A stretch of 35,124 nucleotides of DNA from Akkermansiaceae bacterium (GTDB taxonomy: Bacteria; Verrucomicrobiota; Verrucomicrobiia; Verrucomicrobiales; Akkermansiaceae), in the NCBI GenBank assembly GCA_028822695.1, contig JAPKDA010000015.1:1-35124 (forward strand), written 5' to 3'. The position numbers were made by a program, and so were the translations under genes. This document shows, piece by piece, positions 1-7,949 of the stretch. The notes under the pieces were generated by a model. The model saw nothing but the letters and a program-made list of their open reading frames with translations. It was not told the origin of the DNA and did no database searches. The number at the start of each line of letters is the position of its first letter. The first letter of the stretch is position 1.

Positions 1-1
1 G

Positions 2-379
2 CCCACCGAGTTCGTGCCGCAACGCTTCGCCTACAATCACATCCTGCTGCATCCAACCAACCGCGCAGATGGAAAGCCACACAAGATCAGTGTCACACTG
101 CGAGGCAAACCGAATGCAGACGAGAGCGCTGATTGGCGCTTCGGTTTCTGCGTAATCACCAGTGACGATCAGCCGCGCTATGTCAGTCCCGCAACTGATG
201 GAAAACGCGCAACCGTCAAGCTGGCCGCGAACGACAAACGGGTCTACCTGGTCGTCATGGCCACGCCGGACAATCTGCTCCCATTCGACGTCCTCGACCC
301 GAAGGAGGAAGATGTCCCACGCTATCCCTACACAGTGAAGATCCAGGGAGCCGTCCCGGACCAGGAGACTGATGATTGA
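2..379 (+). CDS. C-terminal part of a probable DUF6055-like secreted protein (5' end outside window)
   Basis: The frame is open from the first base to a TGA at 377-379, so only the last 125 or so residues are visible. The fragment has a beta-rich look, with a run of short strands and a closing YPYTVKIQGAVPD segment, which resembles the C-terminal sandwich domain of large secreted DUF6055/Svx-type proteins. That assignment is tentative because the catalytic part is missing. Codons end mostly in C (gcc, atc, acc), unlike the G-ending codons of most plus-strand genes farther on, which suggests recent arrival or relocation. A 72-bp dispersed repeat starts 20 bases after the stop. The GTG at 14 is not a believable start because the reading frame continues upstream. 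Confidence 0.6.
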   Translation, partial: PTEFVPQRFAYNHILLHPTNRADGKPHKISVTLRGKPNADESADWRFGFCVITSDDQPRYVSPATDGKRATVKLAANDKRVYLVVMATPDNLLPFDVLDPKEEDVPRYPYTVKIQGAVPDQETDD

Positions 380-398
380 ACCCATGCGAACGCGCGCG

Positions 399-470
399 GC
401 TGCTAGGAATTTGCTTTTGGGGTGGGGCGCTTGGGGCGCCGTTGAGGGGATCGGAGAGGGGTGAAAGGGG
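399..470 (+). repeat. 72-bp direct repeat, copy 1
   Basis: This segment begins gctgctaggaattt and ends gtgaaagggg. It recurs in the same orientation at 2301-2373 with about five differences, one of them a single-base indel. Sequence diverges at both edges in both copies. The two copies bracket the FAD oxidoreductase gene and a broken gene. Confidence 0.85.
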
Positions 471-500
471 GTTGTTCGTTACACTTGAAAAATAACAGTT

Positions 501-2126
501 ATGAGAAAATTCGGAATGAATGGCGGCGCGAAAGGTCTTTGGATTGCGATCCTCGGACTTGGCATGACGGTTGCATCAATGGCTGATCTCACCGAGGTGG
601 ATCTGGTCTACGACATTGTCGTGTATGGCGACTCATCCGGCGCGGTGACGGCGGCGGTTTCCGCGAAGCGGCAGGGGCGCTCGGTGATGCTCGTGAACCC
701 GACCGGCTTTCTCGGCGGGATGAGTGCGAGCGGCCTCGGCGCGACGGATTTCCTCGGCAGGCGAGACACCTTCGGGGGGATCGCCTCGGAGTTCTACGAT
801 GCGGTCGCCGCAGCGTACGGGCAGAAATATGTGCGCAGCTTCGAGCCGCATGTGGGGCAGGGAGTTTTCGCGAAACTTATCGCAGATGCAGGCGTGGATG
901 TCGTTTTCAACGAGAGGCTGAACCGCGAGCCGGGCATGGGGGTGAAAATGGAAAACGGGCGCATCGTTTCCATCACCGCCCTCAGCGGGAAGACCTATCG
1001 TGGCAAGATGTTTATCGACGCGACCTATGTCGGAGACTTGATGGCCGCCGCAGGAGTGACCTTTACCGTCGGGCGCGAGCCGGAGAGCCAATACGGCGAG
1101 AACCTGGCCGGAGTCCGACGCGGCGATACCAAGCCCCGCGTCCACTACACGCAGCGCGACAAAGACCATTTCATCAAGGATGTGGATCCCTACGTCGTCC
1201 CCGGCGATCCGGCGAGTGGACTGCTGCCGCAGGTGCAAAATATCGAGAGCCTCACCAACGGTCAGAGCGACAAAAAGATCCAAGCCTACAACTACCGCGT
1301 CTGCCTGACAACGGATCTAAAGCTCCACATTCCCATCGAAAAACCCGAGGGCTACCGCGCTGTCGACCATGAGCTTTTGCTGCGGAACTTCGAGGCGGGA
1401 GACAAACGCTTTCCCGCCTTGGTTGAGCCGCTGGCCGGAACCGGATCGAAGGTGGACTGGAACCACATGCACGCGATCGGCTCCGACCACCCGGGTGCGA
1501 ACTGGGACTATCCGGAGGCGAGCTACGAGAGGCGGCGGGAAATCGAGAAGGAGCACGAGACCTACATCCGCGGGTTTCTCTGGACCATGTCGAACAGCCC
1601 TCGGGTTCCAGAGGCGCTGCGCAAAAAGGTCACGGCATACGGCCTGCCCAAGGACGAGTTCAAGGACAACGGCGGCTGGCCCTATATGATCTACATCCGC
1701 GAGGCGCGGCGCATGGTTTCCGACTACGTGATGACCCAGCACAACTGCGAAGGGAAGCGGAAGGCGGAGGATGCTGTCGGGCTTGGCTCGTTCGGCATGG
1801 ACTCGCACGTGGTCCAGCATTTCGTCACCGAGCGGGGCTTTGTCCGGAACGACGGGACGATCTGGCGCGTCCCGCCGAAGCCATACGGGATTTCCTATCG
1901 CTCCATCATCCCGCGCAAGAGCGAGTGCGCGAACCTGTTCTCGCCCATCTGCCTATCGACATCGCACGTCGCTCATGGATCGATCCGGATGGAGCCGGTG
2001 TTCATGGTGCTTTCCGAAAGCGCTGCCATCGCGGCGGGGCTTGCGATCGACAGCGGCAAGGACGTGCAGGAAATTGAATGGAAGGAACTGCGGAAGCGGC
2101 TGCGTAGCAATGGGCAGAAGTTTTGA
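501..2126 (+). CDS. Secreted FAD-dependent oxidoreductase (FAD_oxidored family)
   Basis: The 541-residue product starts with a basic N-terminus and a hydrophobic stretch (about residues 10-28) that looks like a signal peptide. Next come the dinucleotide-binding region DIVVYGDSSGAVTAAVSA (about 38-55) and the LGGMSASGLGATD segment (about 71-83), which match the N-terminus of secreted FAD-dependent oxidoreductases common in Planctomycetota and Verrucomicrobiota. The glycine motif is degenerate (YGDSSGA where YGGTSAG is usual), so FAD binding may be altered. The C-terminal SAAIAAGLAID segment is also typical. The substrate is unknown; family members sit among polysaccharide-use genes. The gene stands alone between two direct repeats, and its codon use mixes C- and G-ending codons, unlike its downstream neighbours. 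Confidence 0.85.
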   Translation: MRKFGMNGGAKGLWIAILGLGMTVASMADLTEVDLVYDIVVYGDSSGAVTAAVSAKRQGRSVMLVNPTGFLGGMSASGLGATDFLGRRDTFGGIASEFYDAVAAAYGQKYVRSFEPHVGQGVFAKLIADAGVDVVFNERLNREPGMGVKMENGRIVSITALSGKTYRGKMFIDATYVGDLMAAAGVTFTVGREPESQYGENLAGVRRGDTKPRVHYTQRDKDHFIKDVDPYVVPGDPASGLLPQVQNIESLTNGQSDKKIQAYNYRVCLTTDLKLHIPIEKPEGYRAVDHELLLRNFEAGDKRFPALVEPLAGTGSKVDWNHMHAIGSDHPGANWDYPEASYERRREIEKEHETYIRGFLWTMSNSPRVPEALRKKVTAYGLPKDEFKDNGGWPYMIYIREARRMVSDYVMTQHNCEGKRKAEDAVGLGSFGMDSHVVQHFVTERGFVRNDGTIWRVPPKPYGISYRSIIPRKSECANLFSPICLSTSHVAHGSIRMEPVFMVLSESAAIAAGLAIDSGKDVQEIEWKELRKRLRSNGQKF

Positions 2127-2146
2127 AATTTTCGACCAGAGAGTTT

Positions 2147-2308
2147 ATGAGAGCGATACGAATCACATCGGCCTTCGTGCGGTTCACTTGCATCGCGGGC
2201 GTTTTTTCGGTGCAGGGGAAAAGCTCATCCCAATACAAAGTCACCGAGTCCTTGGACATCGCCGAGGTTGTGTCGGATTTTTGCGTGGGCTTCCGCTTGA
2301 GCTGCTAG
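2147..2308 (+). pseudogene. 5' remnant of a secreted BNR-repeat-like protein
   Basis: An ATG at 2147 opens a 53-codon frame with a signal-peptide-like start followed by SLDIAEVVSDFCVGFRL. This resembles the mature N-terminus of BNR_4-type proteins, where a 'VWSGHPVGFxLLT'-like segment is expected. The frame ends at a TAG that lies inside direct repeat copy 2, exactly where homology to the family would continue. The simplest reading is a gene cut by the repeat or by recombination at it. It sits 20 bases after the oxidoreductase stop, so the two may once have been co-transcribed. The family assignment rests on one short motif. Confidence 0.4.
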
Positions 2309-2373
2309 GAATTTACTTTTGGGGCGGGGCGCTTGAGGTCGCCGTTGAGGGGATCGGAGAGGGGTGAAAGGGG
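2301..2373 (+). repeat. 73-bp direct repeat, copy 2
   Basis: This is the second copy of the element at 399-470, in the same orientation, with roughly 93% identity by eye. Its left edge truncates the plus-strand BNR-like remnant. On the minus strand its right half supplies the last codons and stop of another remnant (2313-2513). Confidence 0.85.
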
Positions 2374-2513
2374 TTATCCATTGGGATGGGATCGGTGGGG
2401 AGGACTTTCTTGCCCTCCCAGATGACTTCCTTGGTTTCGGAGTCGTAGGTGAGGATGCGGGAGTGGCTGCCGGGGGCGGGTTGGCGGCTGACTTTGGGGA
2501 TCCATTTTTTGCG
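2313..2513 (-). pseudogene. C-terminal remnant of an unidentified protein
   Basis: A minus-strand frame with no start codon of its own runs 66 codons to a TAA at 2315-2313. It contains a protein-like segment with HSRILTYDSETKEVIWEGKK, which reads like a beta-hairpin from a repeat or propeller protein. The upstream frame is closed by a TGA at 2516-2514. The final residues are encoded by direct repeat copy 2. No family was recognised with confidence. It is best read as the 3' scrap of a decayed gene, possibly frameshifted from the minus-strand fragment at 2580-2728. Confidence 0.4.
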
Positions 2514-2579
2514 TCATGATCGATGAGAGAATGGACTGTGGTAGCCTGATGTTTGCCCCGCGTTACCTTTTGGGCTGCC

Positions 2580-2728
2580 GGGGATGTCAAAATTGGACGA
2601 ATGATCTTTTTTTGGACGCGTTGATTAGCCGTTTCATACGGGTCTTCACTGACCACCCGGGCGATGGTGATCTCGTCGAGCGGGAAGGCACAGGAAGTGT
2701 TCATAAAAGCACCATCTACTTGGGGCAA
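2580..2728 (-). pseudogene. Possible minus-strand gene fragment
   Basis: The frame starting at an ATG at 2728 reads PLDEITIARVVSEDPYETAN with C-ending codons typical of minus-strand genes in this window. It then loses any protein-like character. With the remnant at 2313-2513 it could belong to one decayed gene joined by frameshifts. The rest of the 2.5-2.9 kb gap holds G-rich noncoding sequence and no other supported feature. Confidence 0.25.
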
Positions 2729-2910
2729 GGTTCTCCGGGTTGGGATGGATGGGGAGGGTAGGGAGGTCGTGGGAGTTGGAGCGAAAGCGGTGTCGCCGGT
2801 CGTTCCTCCCCCTGCCTCCGCAGTCCAAAAGGCTTCGGCTCCTGCCGCGCCTTGCGCCCTTTCCTGTATGGTGTAGGACTTCTGGGCCGTAAGGACGGGG
2901 TTGAATTGTG

Positions 2911-3975
2911 ATGAGCACTGAAATTTTGGAGAGCAAGGGGGCGCTGGATGCGCATACGCGGGAGATGGTGGCCTGGCATTTTTCGGGGGAGACGGGGTGT
3001 GCGTATTGGTTGGAGAGGGCGAAGGGGTTTGATTTTGATCCGTTGAAGGACATCACCTGTTTTGCGGATATGGTGAAATTTGACCATTTCGACGATGAGG
3101 TGCTGCGGAAGGAGGATCCGGCGCGGTTTGTGCCGCAGGCGTTTGCGGGGAAGCCTTACAATGTCTTTGAGACTGGTGGGACGACGGGGATGCCGAAGCA
3201 GAGGATTGGGTGGGAGGATTTTCGGACGGATTATTCGGAGTTTTCGGATCACTATCCGGCGGACTTTTTCCCGCAGGGAGCGAATTGGTTGATGGTGGGG
3301 CCGACGGGGCCGAGGCGATTGCGGATGGCGATCGAGCACCTCGCGAATCGGCGGGGTGGGGCGTGTTACTTTATTGATCTGGATCCGCGCTGGGTGAAGC
3401 GGTTGATCGGGATGGGGGAGATGAAGATGGCGAAGTTGTATCAGGAGCACGTCATCGATCAGGCGGCGACGATCATTCGGCATCGGGATATTGGCTGTCT
3501 GTTCACGACGCCGAAGTTGTTGGAGAGTTTGGCGGAGCGGATGTCGCTGGTGGATGCGGGAATTAAAGGAGTGTTTGCGGGAGGGACGACGATGACGCCG
3601 CAGTATGTGCGGTTTATTGAGGAGGAGGTGTTGGAAGGGAAGATCAACTATGCGCCGACTTACGGGAACACCTTGATGGGGTTGGCGATCAGCAAGAAGC
3701 GGGAGCCGGGTGAGTATTCGCTGACTTACTACGCGCCACAGCCACGGGCGATGCTGCGGGTGGTGAATCCGGATGAGCCGGATGAGTTGGTTGGCTACGG
3801 CGAGTATGGCCGGGTGGAGTTGACGACGATGACGAAGGAGTTCTTCATGCCGCGGTTTTTGGAGCGGGATGAGGCGATACGAAGGGAGCCTTGTGCGGAA
3901 TTTGCTTGGGATGGGGTGGGGGATGTGAGGCCGTTTCAGTCTGATGGGAAGGCGGTGATTGAGGGAGTTTATTAA
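2911..3975 (+). CDS. LuxE/PaaK-like acyl-adenylate-forming enzyme
   Basis: This 354-residue protein belongs to the adenylate-forming superfamily. The phosphate-binding loop ETGGTTGMPK lies at about residues 87-96. A G-G-T-T segment (FAGGTTMTP) and a conserved Y-G-N-T region follow at mid-length. The length is close to LuxE acyl-protein synthetases (about 370) and shorter than phenylacetate-CoA ligases (about 430), so the mobile C-terminal lid may be reduced. It probably activates a carboxylic acid as acyl-AMP for transfer to a thiol or to a partner enzyme. It leads a tight plus-strand set with an aldehyde dehydrogenase and an alcohol dehydrogenase. I chose the ATG at 2911 over the GTG just before it. 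The substrate is unknown. Confidence 0.75.
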   Translation: MSTEILESKGALDAHTREMVAWHFSGETGCAYWLERAKGFDFDPLKDITCFADMVKFDHFDDEVLRKEDPARFVPQAFAGKPYNVFETGGTTGMPKQRIGWEDFRTDYSEFSDHYPADFFPQGANWLMVGPTGPRRLRMAIEHLANRRGGACYFIDLDPRWVKRLIGMGEMKMAKLYQEHVIDQAATIIRHRDIGCLFTTPKLLESLAERMSLVDAGIKGVFAGGTTMTPQYVRFIEEEVLEGKINYAPTYGNTLMGLAISKKREPGEYSLTYYAPQPRAMLRVVNPDEPDELVGYGEYGRVELTTMTKEFFMPRFLERDEAIRREPCAEFAWDGVGDVRPFQSDGKAVIEGVY

Positions 3976-3976
3976 C

Positions 3977-4001
3977 GGAGGTCAGTGGTCGGAGGTCAGC
4001 G
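3977..4001 (+). repeat. Dispersed GGAGGTCAG-type repeat
   Basis: The 38-base gap between the adenylating enzyme and the aldehyde dehydrogenase is filled by a tandem-like ggaggtcagtggtcggaggt sequence. Similar text occurs at 32834-32851, at about 11996 and at about 17945, so this is a dispersed repeat and not a dedicated control site. Confidence 0.5.
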
Positions 4002-4013
4002 GAGAAAGAGATT

Positions 4014-5522
4014 ATGAGTAAGAGAAATGAAATACCGATTTTGAGGTTGGGGGAGACTTATCGGTCGATGGACCAGGTGGAGCTGGATTTGGGGGAGAAG
4101 GGGACGCTGGTGACGCATACGGCGAATCCGGGGCTGATTCGGAGGGATCTGCTGCAGATCGGGAAGGCGAAGGCGGCGTTGGATGCGATTCCGGCGGAGA
4201 CGTTGGCGGATTATTGTGAGGAGGCGGCGGGGTTGTTTTTGGAGGGGGATTTGGAGTGTGGGGTGGAGAGCGGGGACGATGCGGGGACTGGGGCTGGGGG
4301 GCGGGGTTGTGGAGGCGGGTTGGAAACCCACGCTCCTGTAATTCAGTCGCCGCAGGATTATGTGGAGTCGTTGTCGGCGTTGACGCGGTTGCCGCATACG
4401 TTGGTAAGGATGAATATGGGGAAGATCCATTCGGCGATGTCGGAGATCCGGACGGTGATCGGGGGGCTGACGCGGAAGATGCCGCTGGAGATTTTTGATA
4501 AGGGGCTGACGCGGGATGGGGATCTGACGATCAATTATTTTCCGACGACGACGTCGCTGGGGGTGTCGCTGCCGAGTAATGCGCCGGCGGTGAATTCGTT
4601 GTGGATTCCGGCGCCGGTGATGAAGATTCCGGTGCTGTTGAAGCCGGGGCGGGAGGATCCGTTCACGCCGCTGCGGATCGTGCAGGCGATGATTGCGGCC
4701 GGGTTTCCGAAGGAGGCGTTCGGGTATTATCCGACGACGCACGAGGGTGGGGACACGCTGTTGACGTCTTGTGGGCGCGGGATTTCGTTCGGGTCGGATG
4801 TCACCGTGAAGAAGTATGCGCCTTACCCGAGCATTTCGGTACACGGGACGGGGCGGTCGAAGATTTTGATCGGGGAGGACATGATCGATCGGTGGGAGGA
4901 GTTTGTGGATGTGATGGTGCAGTCGATTTCGGCGAATGGGGGGCGGTCGTGTATTAATACGTCGGCGATTTTGGTGCCGCGGCATCGGGAAAAAATTGCG
5001 GAGGCGGTGGCGAAGCGCTTGGCGGAGATTGAGCCGTTGGCGCGGGATGATGAGAATGCGTTGTTGTGCGGCTTTGCGAATCCGGCGATGGCGGAGGGGA
5101 TTGATGGGATGATTTCATCGCAGTTGAAGGGGGAAGGGGCGGAGGATGTGACGGCGAGGTTTCGGAAGGGGGAGTTGAAGGTGGAGGCGTTTGAGCAGAC
5201 GTATTTGTGTCCGACGTTGGTTTCGTGCACGGATCGGGATCATGCGCTGGCGAATACGGAGTTCATGTTTCCGTATGCGAGTATCGTGGAGATGCCGCAG
5301 GCGGAGATGGTGGGGAGTATCGGGGCGACGCTGGTGGTGTCGGCGTTTACGGAGGATGAGGGGTTTATCGAGGAGTTGTTGTTGAGTGCTGATATTGAGA
5401 GGCTGAATATTGGACCGTATCCGACGAACCGGGTGCAGTGGGAGCAGCCGCATGAGGGGAACTTGTTTGAGTTTTTGTATCGGAGGCGGGCGATCCAGGG
5501 GGATACGGCGGGGTTGGCGTAA
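4014..5522 (+). CDS. Aldehyde-dehydrogenase-fold enzyme, possible acyl reductase, with an in-frame repeat insertion
   Basis: The 502-residue product has the aldehyde dehydrogenase fold. The nucleotide-binding half is around 170-260 (SLPSNAPAVNSLW, then PVLLKPGREDPFTPLR), and the catalytic cysteine is in ANGGRSCINTS, Cys313. The closing NLFEFLYRRRAIQ also looks family-specific. Between an adenylating enzyme and an alcohol dehydrogenase, it could reduce an activated acid to an aldehyde, as LuxC does after LuxE, or oxidise an aldehyde; the sequence cannot decide. Residues about 81-111 are a low-complexity Gly/Asp-rich insert encoded by a palindromic intergenic-type repeat. The stop TAA overlaps the next ATG (TAATG), which indicates translational coupling. 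Confidence 0.8.
   Translation: MSKRNEIPILRLGETYRSMDQVELDLGEKGTLVTHTANPGLIRRDLLQIGKAKAALDAIPAETLADYCEEAAGLFLEGDLECGVESGDDAGTGAGGRGCGGGLETHAPVIQSPQDYVESLSALTRLPHTLVRMNMGKIHSAMSEIRTVIGGLTRKMPLEIFDKGLTRDGDLTINYFPTTTSLGVSLPSNAPAVNSLWIPAPVMKIPVLLKPGREDPFTPLRIVQAMIAAGFPKEAFGYYPTTHEGGDTLLTSCGRGISFGSDVTVKKYAPYPSISVHGTGRSKILIGEDMIDRWEEFVDVMVQSISANGGRSCINTSAILVPRHREKIAEAVAKRLAEIEPLARDDENALLCGFANPAMAEGIDGMISSQLKGEGAEDVTARFRKGELKVEAFEQTYLCPTLVSCTDRDHALANTEFMFPYASIVEMPQAEMVGSIGATLVVSAFTEDEGFIEELLLSADIERLNIGPYPTNRVQWEQPHEGNLFEFLYRRRAIQGDTAGLA
4256..4347 (+). repeat. Palindromic repeat inserted in frame within the aldehyde dehydrogenase gene
   Basis: This stretch is a G-rich run followed by a hairpin gggtt-gga-aaccc at 4317-4329 and the text cacgctcctgtaattcag. 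That resembles an intergenic repeat and not enzyme sequence. It adds about 30 residues without breaking the frame, before the conserved core. The GGA loop matches the hairpins at 14036, 18028 and 22172. Confidence 0.6.
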
Positions 5523-6643
5523 TGCAGAGTTTTGAAACCAGATCGACGCCGCGGTTGGTGGCTGGTGCGGGGGCCTTGGCAAAGTTGCCGGACTGTGTGC
5601 AGGGCGTTGGCGGGACGCATGTGTTGTTGGTGACGGATGCGGGGCTGATTGAGGCGGGGCATGCGGGGCATGCGATCAAGTTTCTGGAGGATGCGGGGGT
5701 GAAGGTGACGTGTTATGATCATGCGCATGTGAATCCTTCGGAGTCGGATATTGAGGCGTGTCGGGAGTTTGCGGCGGGGGTGTCGGTAGATTGTATTGTG
5801 GGGTTTGGTGGGGGGAGCAGCATGGACACGGCGAAGGGGTGTAATTTTCTGCTGAGCAACGGGGGGCGGATGAGTGACTACAAGGGGTATGGGCTGGCGA
5901 AGGAGGCGATGTTGCCGTTCATTGCGGTGCCGACGACGGCGGGGACGGGGAGTGAGTGTCAATCGTATGCGGTGGTGAGTCGGGATGGCTCGCATGAGAA
6001 GATCGCGTGTGGTGATCCGAAGGCGTTGGCGAGGGTGGCCTTGTTGGATCCGGAGTTGACGGTGTCGCAGCCCTTGAAGGTGGCGTCGCTGACGGCGCTG
6101 GATGCGCTGTCGCACGCTTTGGAGGCGGCGGTGTGTACGCGGAAGAATCCGGTGTCGGCGATCTACGCGAAGGAAGGGTTTAAGAGGATCGCGTCGGGGA
6201 TCGAGATGGTGTTGCAGGATGCGGCGCTGCTCGAGCATCGGGCGTCGATGCAGATTGGGGCGGCCTTTGCGGGGATGGCGATTGAGAACAGTATGTTGGG
6301 AGCAGCGCATGCTGCGGCGAATCCGTTGACGGCGAAATTTGGGGCGGTGCACGGTCATGCGGTGGCGCTGATGTTGCCGGAGGTGATGCGGTGGAATCGG
6401 GAGGAGCGGTCGGCGACAGCAGTGTATTTGGAGTTGGCGGGGATGATCCAGGAGCCGTTGGTGGAGTGGGTGGAGCAGGTGATTGGTTTGGCGAAGCTGC
6501 CGGATCTGGCGGGGTGTGGGGTGACGAAGGAGGCGATTCCGGACTTGGCGGCGGATGCGGCGACGCAGTGGACGGGGCAGTTTAATCCGCGGCCGTTGAC
6601 GGAGGAGGATTTTGCGGGGTTGTATGGGAGGGTGTTGGGGTAG
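5522..6643 (+). CDS. Iron-containing alcohol dehydrogenase
   Basis: The 373-residue protein has the length and motif order of group III iron-dependent alcohol dehydrogenases. A GGGSSMDTAKG nucleotide-binding segment lies near residue 98, then PTTAGTGSE near 139. The metal-binding part includes DALSHALEA near 195, a histidine in AHAAANPL near 264, and HGHAVALMLP near 279. It would interconvert an aldehyde and an alcohol with NAD(P)H in the cytoplasm. The ATG overlaps the aldehyde dehydrogenase stop, so the two proteins are made together. With the upstream adenylating enzyme they form an acid-to-aldehyde-to-alcohol set. The substrate is unknown. Confidence 0.9.
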   Translation: MQSFETRSTPRLVAGAGALAKLPDCVQGVGGTHVLLVTDAGLIEAGHAGHAIKFLEDAGVKVTCYDHAHVNPSESDIEACREFAAGVSVDCIVGFGGGSSMDTAKGCNFLLSNGGRMSDYKGYGLAKEAMLPFIAVPTTAGTGSECQSYAVVSRDGSHEKIACGDPKALARVALLDPELTVSQPLKVASLTALDALSHALEAAVCTRKNPVSAIYAKEGFKRIASGIEMVLQDAALLEHRASMQIGAAFAGMAIENSMLGAAHAAANPLTAKFGAVHGHAVALMLPEVMRWNREERSATAVYLELAGMIQEPLVEWVEQVIGLAKLPDLAGCGVTKEAIPDLAADAATQWTGQFNPRPLTEEDFAGLYGRVLG

Positions 6644-6691
6644 GGGCCGAAGGCCCGTCGGAGAGAGGGCCTGCTGCGAGCCGCAGCAGGC
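6644..6691 (+). terminator. Two hairpins after the alcohol dehydrogenase gene
   Basis: Directly after the stop lie gggcc-gaa-ggccc (6644-6656) and a perfect 10-bp stem gcctgctgcg-agc-cgcagcaggc (6669-6691). No T-tract follows, so they may be dispersed hairpin elements, or only stall or stabilise the transcript. The tail gcaggcacggg recurs at about 18045-18055. Confidence 0.45.
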
Positions 6692-6773
6692 ACGGGTTTG
6701 GAATGGGAGTGGGTCGCCGAATTGTGACCTCGGCCTTGACGAAGTGCTGGAGCGGGGCAGGGTTTGGGGCGAG

Positions 6774-7949
6774 ATGAACGGGATGAGATTAGTATTGGTG
6801 GGGTTGATGGCCGCGGCCTTGTTGGGGTGCGAGAGGGAAGCTGTGGTTGAGAAGGAGCTTGAGGAGCAGGGGCTGCAGGCGGCGGGTGGGGGGCGGAAGG
6901 ATTGGACGGGCCCGCGGGGTGGGCTGGCGATGCAGGGGCGGGTGAATGAGGCGGTGCCGAAGAATGTGGGGGAGGCTTGGACGTTTACGGCGGATGCGGG
7001 GATCATTGCGCCGGCGGCGATTGCGAATGGGGTGGTGTTTGTGGGGTCGGTGTGGGGGACGCTGTTTGCGCTGGATGCGAAGACGGGGGAGAAGATGTGG
7101 AGTTTTGAGGCGGAGGATACGATCGAGGCGGCGCCGACGGTGTCTGAGGGGAAGGTGTTTGTGGGGTCAAACTACGGGACGCTGCATGCGCTCGATGTGA
7201 AGACGGGGAAGGAAGTCTGGCACATCACGATCGCGGACAAGGTGTCGGCGGCGGTGAATATTGTGAAGAGTCCGGATGGGACGGAGGATTGGATTTTGAT
7301 GAACGGTTACGACGGGGTGGCGCGGTGTTTGCGGGTGAAGGATGGGTCGCAGGTGTGGGAGTTTTCGACGGATGAGTATTTGAATGGATCACCAGCGGTG
7401 GTGGGGGGGAAGTATGTGGTGTTCGGGGGATGTGATGCGGTGATTTACACGTTGAACTTGGCGGATGGGAAGATGGTGAATGAGCTGGTGACGGAGGCAT
7501 ACATCACGGCGTCGGTGGCGACGTACGGGGAGATGGTTTATGTGGGGAACCATGCGAACCAGGTGATGGGGGCGAACGTTCTCAAGGAGGATTTGGTGTG
7601 GGTTTATGAGGATAGTGAGTTTCCGTTCTTTAGTGCTCCGGCGGTGACGGAGGAGAGTGTGTTTATTGGAGGAAGGGATAAGCATCTGCATGCAATTGAT
7701 CGGAAGACGGGGAAGGGCCGGTGGAAGGTGAAGACGGGTGGGCGGGTGGATTCGTCGCCGATCGCGTTTGATGATGCGGTGGTGTTTGGGTCGACGGATG
7801 GGCGGCTGTATGCGGTGAGCCCGAAGGATGGGAGTGAGGTTTGGACGCTGGATTTGGGGGAAGGGCTGATGGCGGCGCCGGTGTATGCGGAGGGGATGAT
7901 TGTGGTGGGGGGCGGCGGGGATACGGTGTTTGGGGTTTCTTCAAGATAG
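6774..7949 (+). CDS. PQQ-type beta-propeller lipoprotein (BamB-like)
   Basis: The start at 6774 gives a lipoprotein signal with the lipobox ALLGC (Cys19), so the 391-residue protein should be anchored in a membrane facing the periplasm. The rest is a chain of PQQ-like propeller repeats of about 40 residues, each with a VFVGS-x-GTLFALDAKTG-x-W pattern (for example FVGSVWGTLFALDAKTGEKM and FVGSNYGTLHALDVKTGKEV). Such propellers act as assembly scaffolds (BamB) or, with extra residues, as quinoprotein dehydrogenases; no dehydrogenase-specific residues were recognised. The 130-base gap with hairpins suggests it is separate from the upstream dehydrogenase set. ATG 6783 is an alternative start. Confidence 0.8.
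   Translation: MNGMRLVLVGLMAAALLGCEREAVVEKELEEQGLQAAGGGRKDWTGPRGGLAMQGRVNEAVPKNVGEAWTFTADAGIIAPAAIANGVVFVGSVWGTLFALDAKTGEKMWSFEAEDTIEAAPTVSEGKVFVGSNYGTLHALDVKTGKEVWHITIADKVSAAVNIVKSPDGTEDWILMNGYDGVARCLRVKDGSQVWEFSTDEYLNGSPAVVGGKYVVFGGCDAVIYTLNLADGKMVNELVTEAYITASVATYGEMVYVGNHANQVMGANVLKEDLVWVYEDSEFPFFSAPAVTEESVFIGGRDKHLHAIDRKTGKGRWKVKTGGRVDSSPIAFDDAVVFGSTDGRLYAVSPKDGSEVWTLDLGEGLMAAPVYAEGMIVVGGGGDTVFGVSSR

Noticed and set aside
399-2373. Insertion sequence or composite transposon
   Set aside because: The flanking repeats are direct, short and without terminal inverted repeats, and no transposase frame lies in or beside them.
6612-6773. N-terminal extension of the PQQ-propeller frame
   Set aside because: It is translated hairpin-repeat sequence, and would hide the clear lipoprotein signal that starts at 6774.
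5240-7006. 588-codon minus-strand frame
   Set aside because: It is antisense to the alcohol dehydrogenase and flanks, with an Arg/His/Pro-rich translation typical of shadow frames in G-rich DNA.
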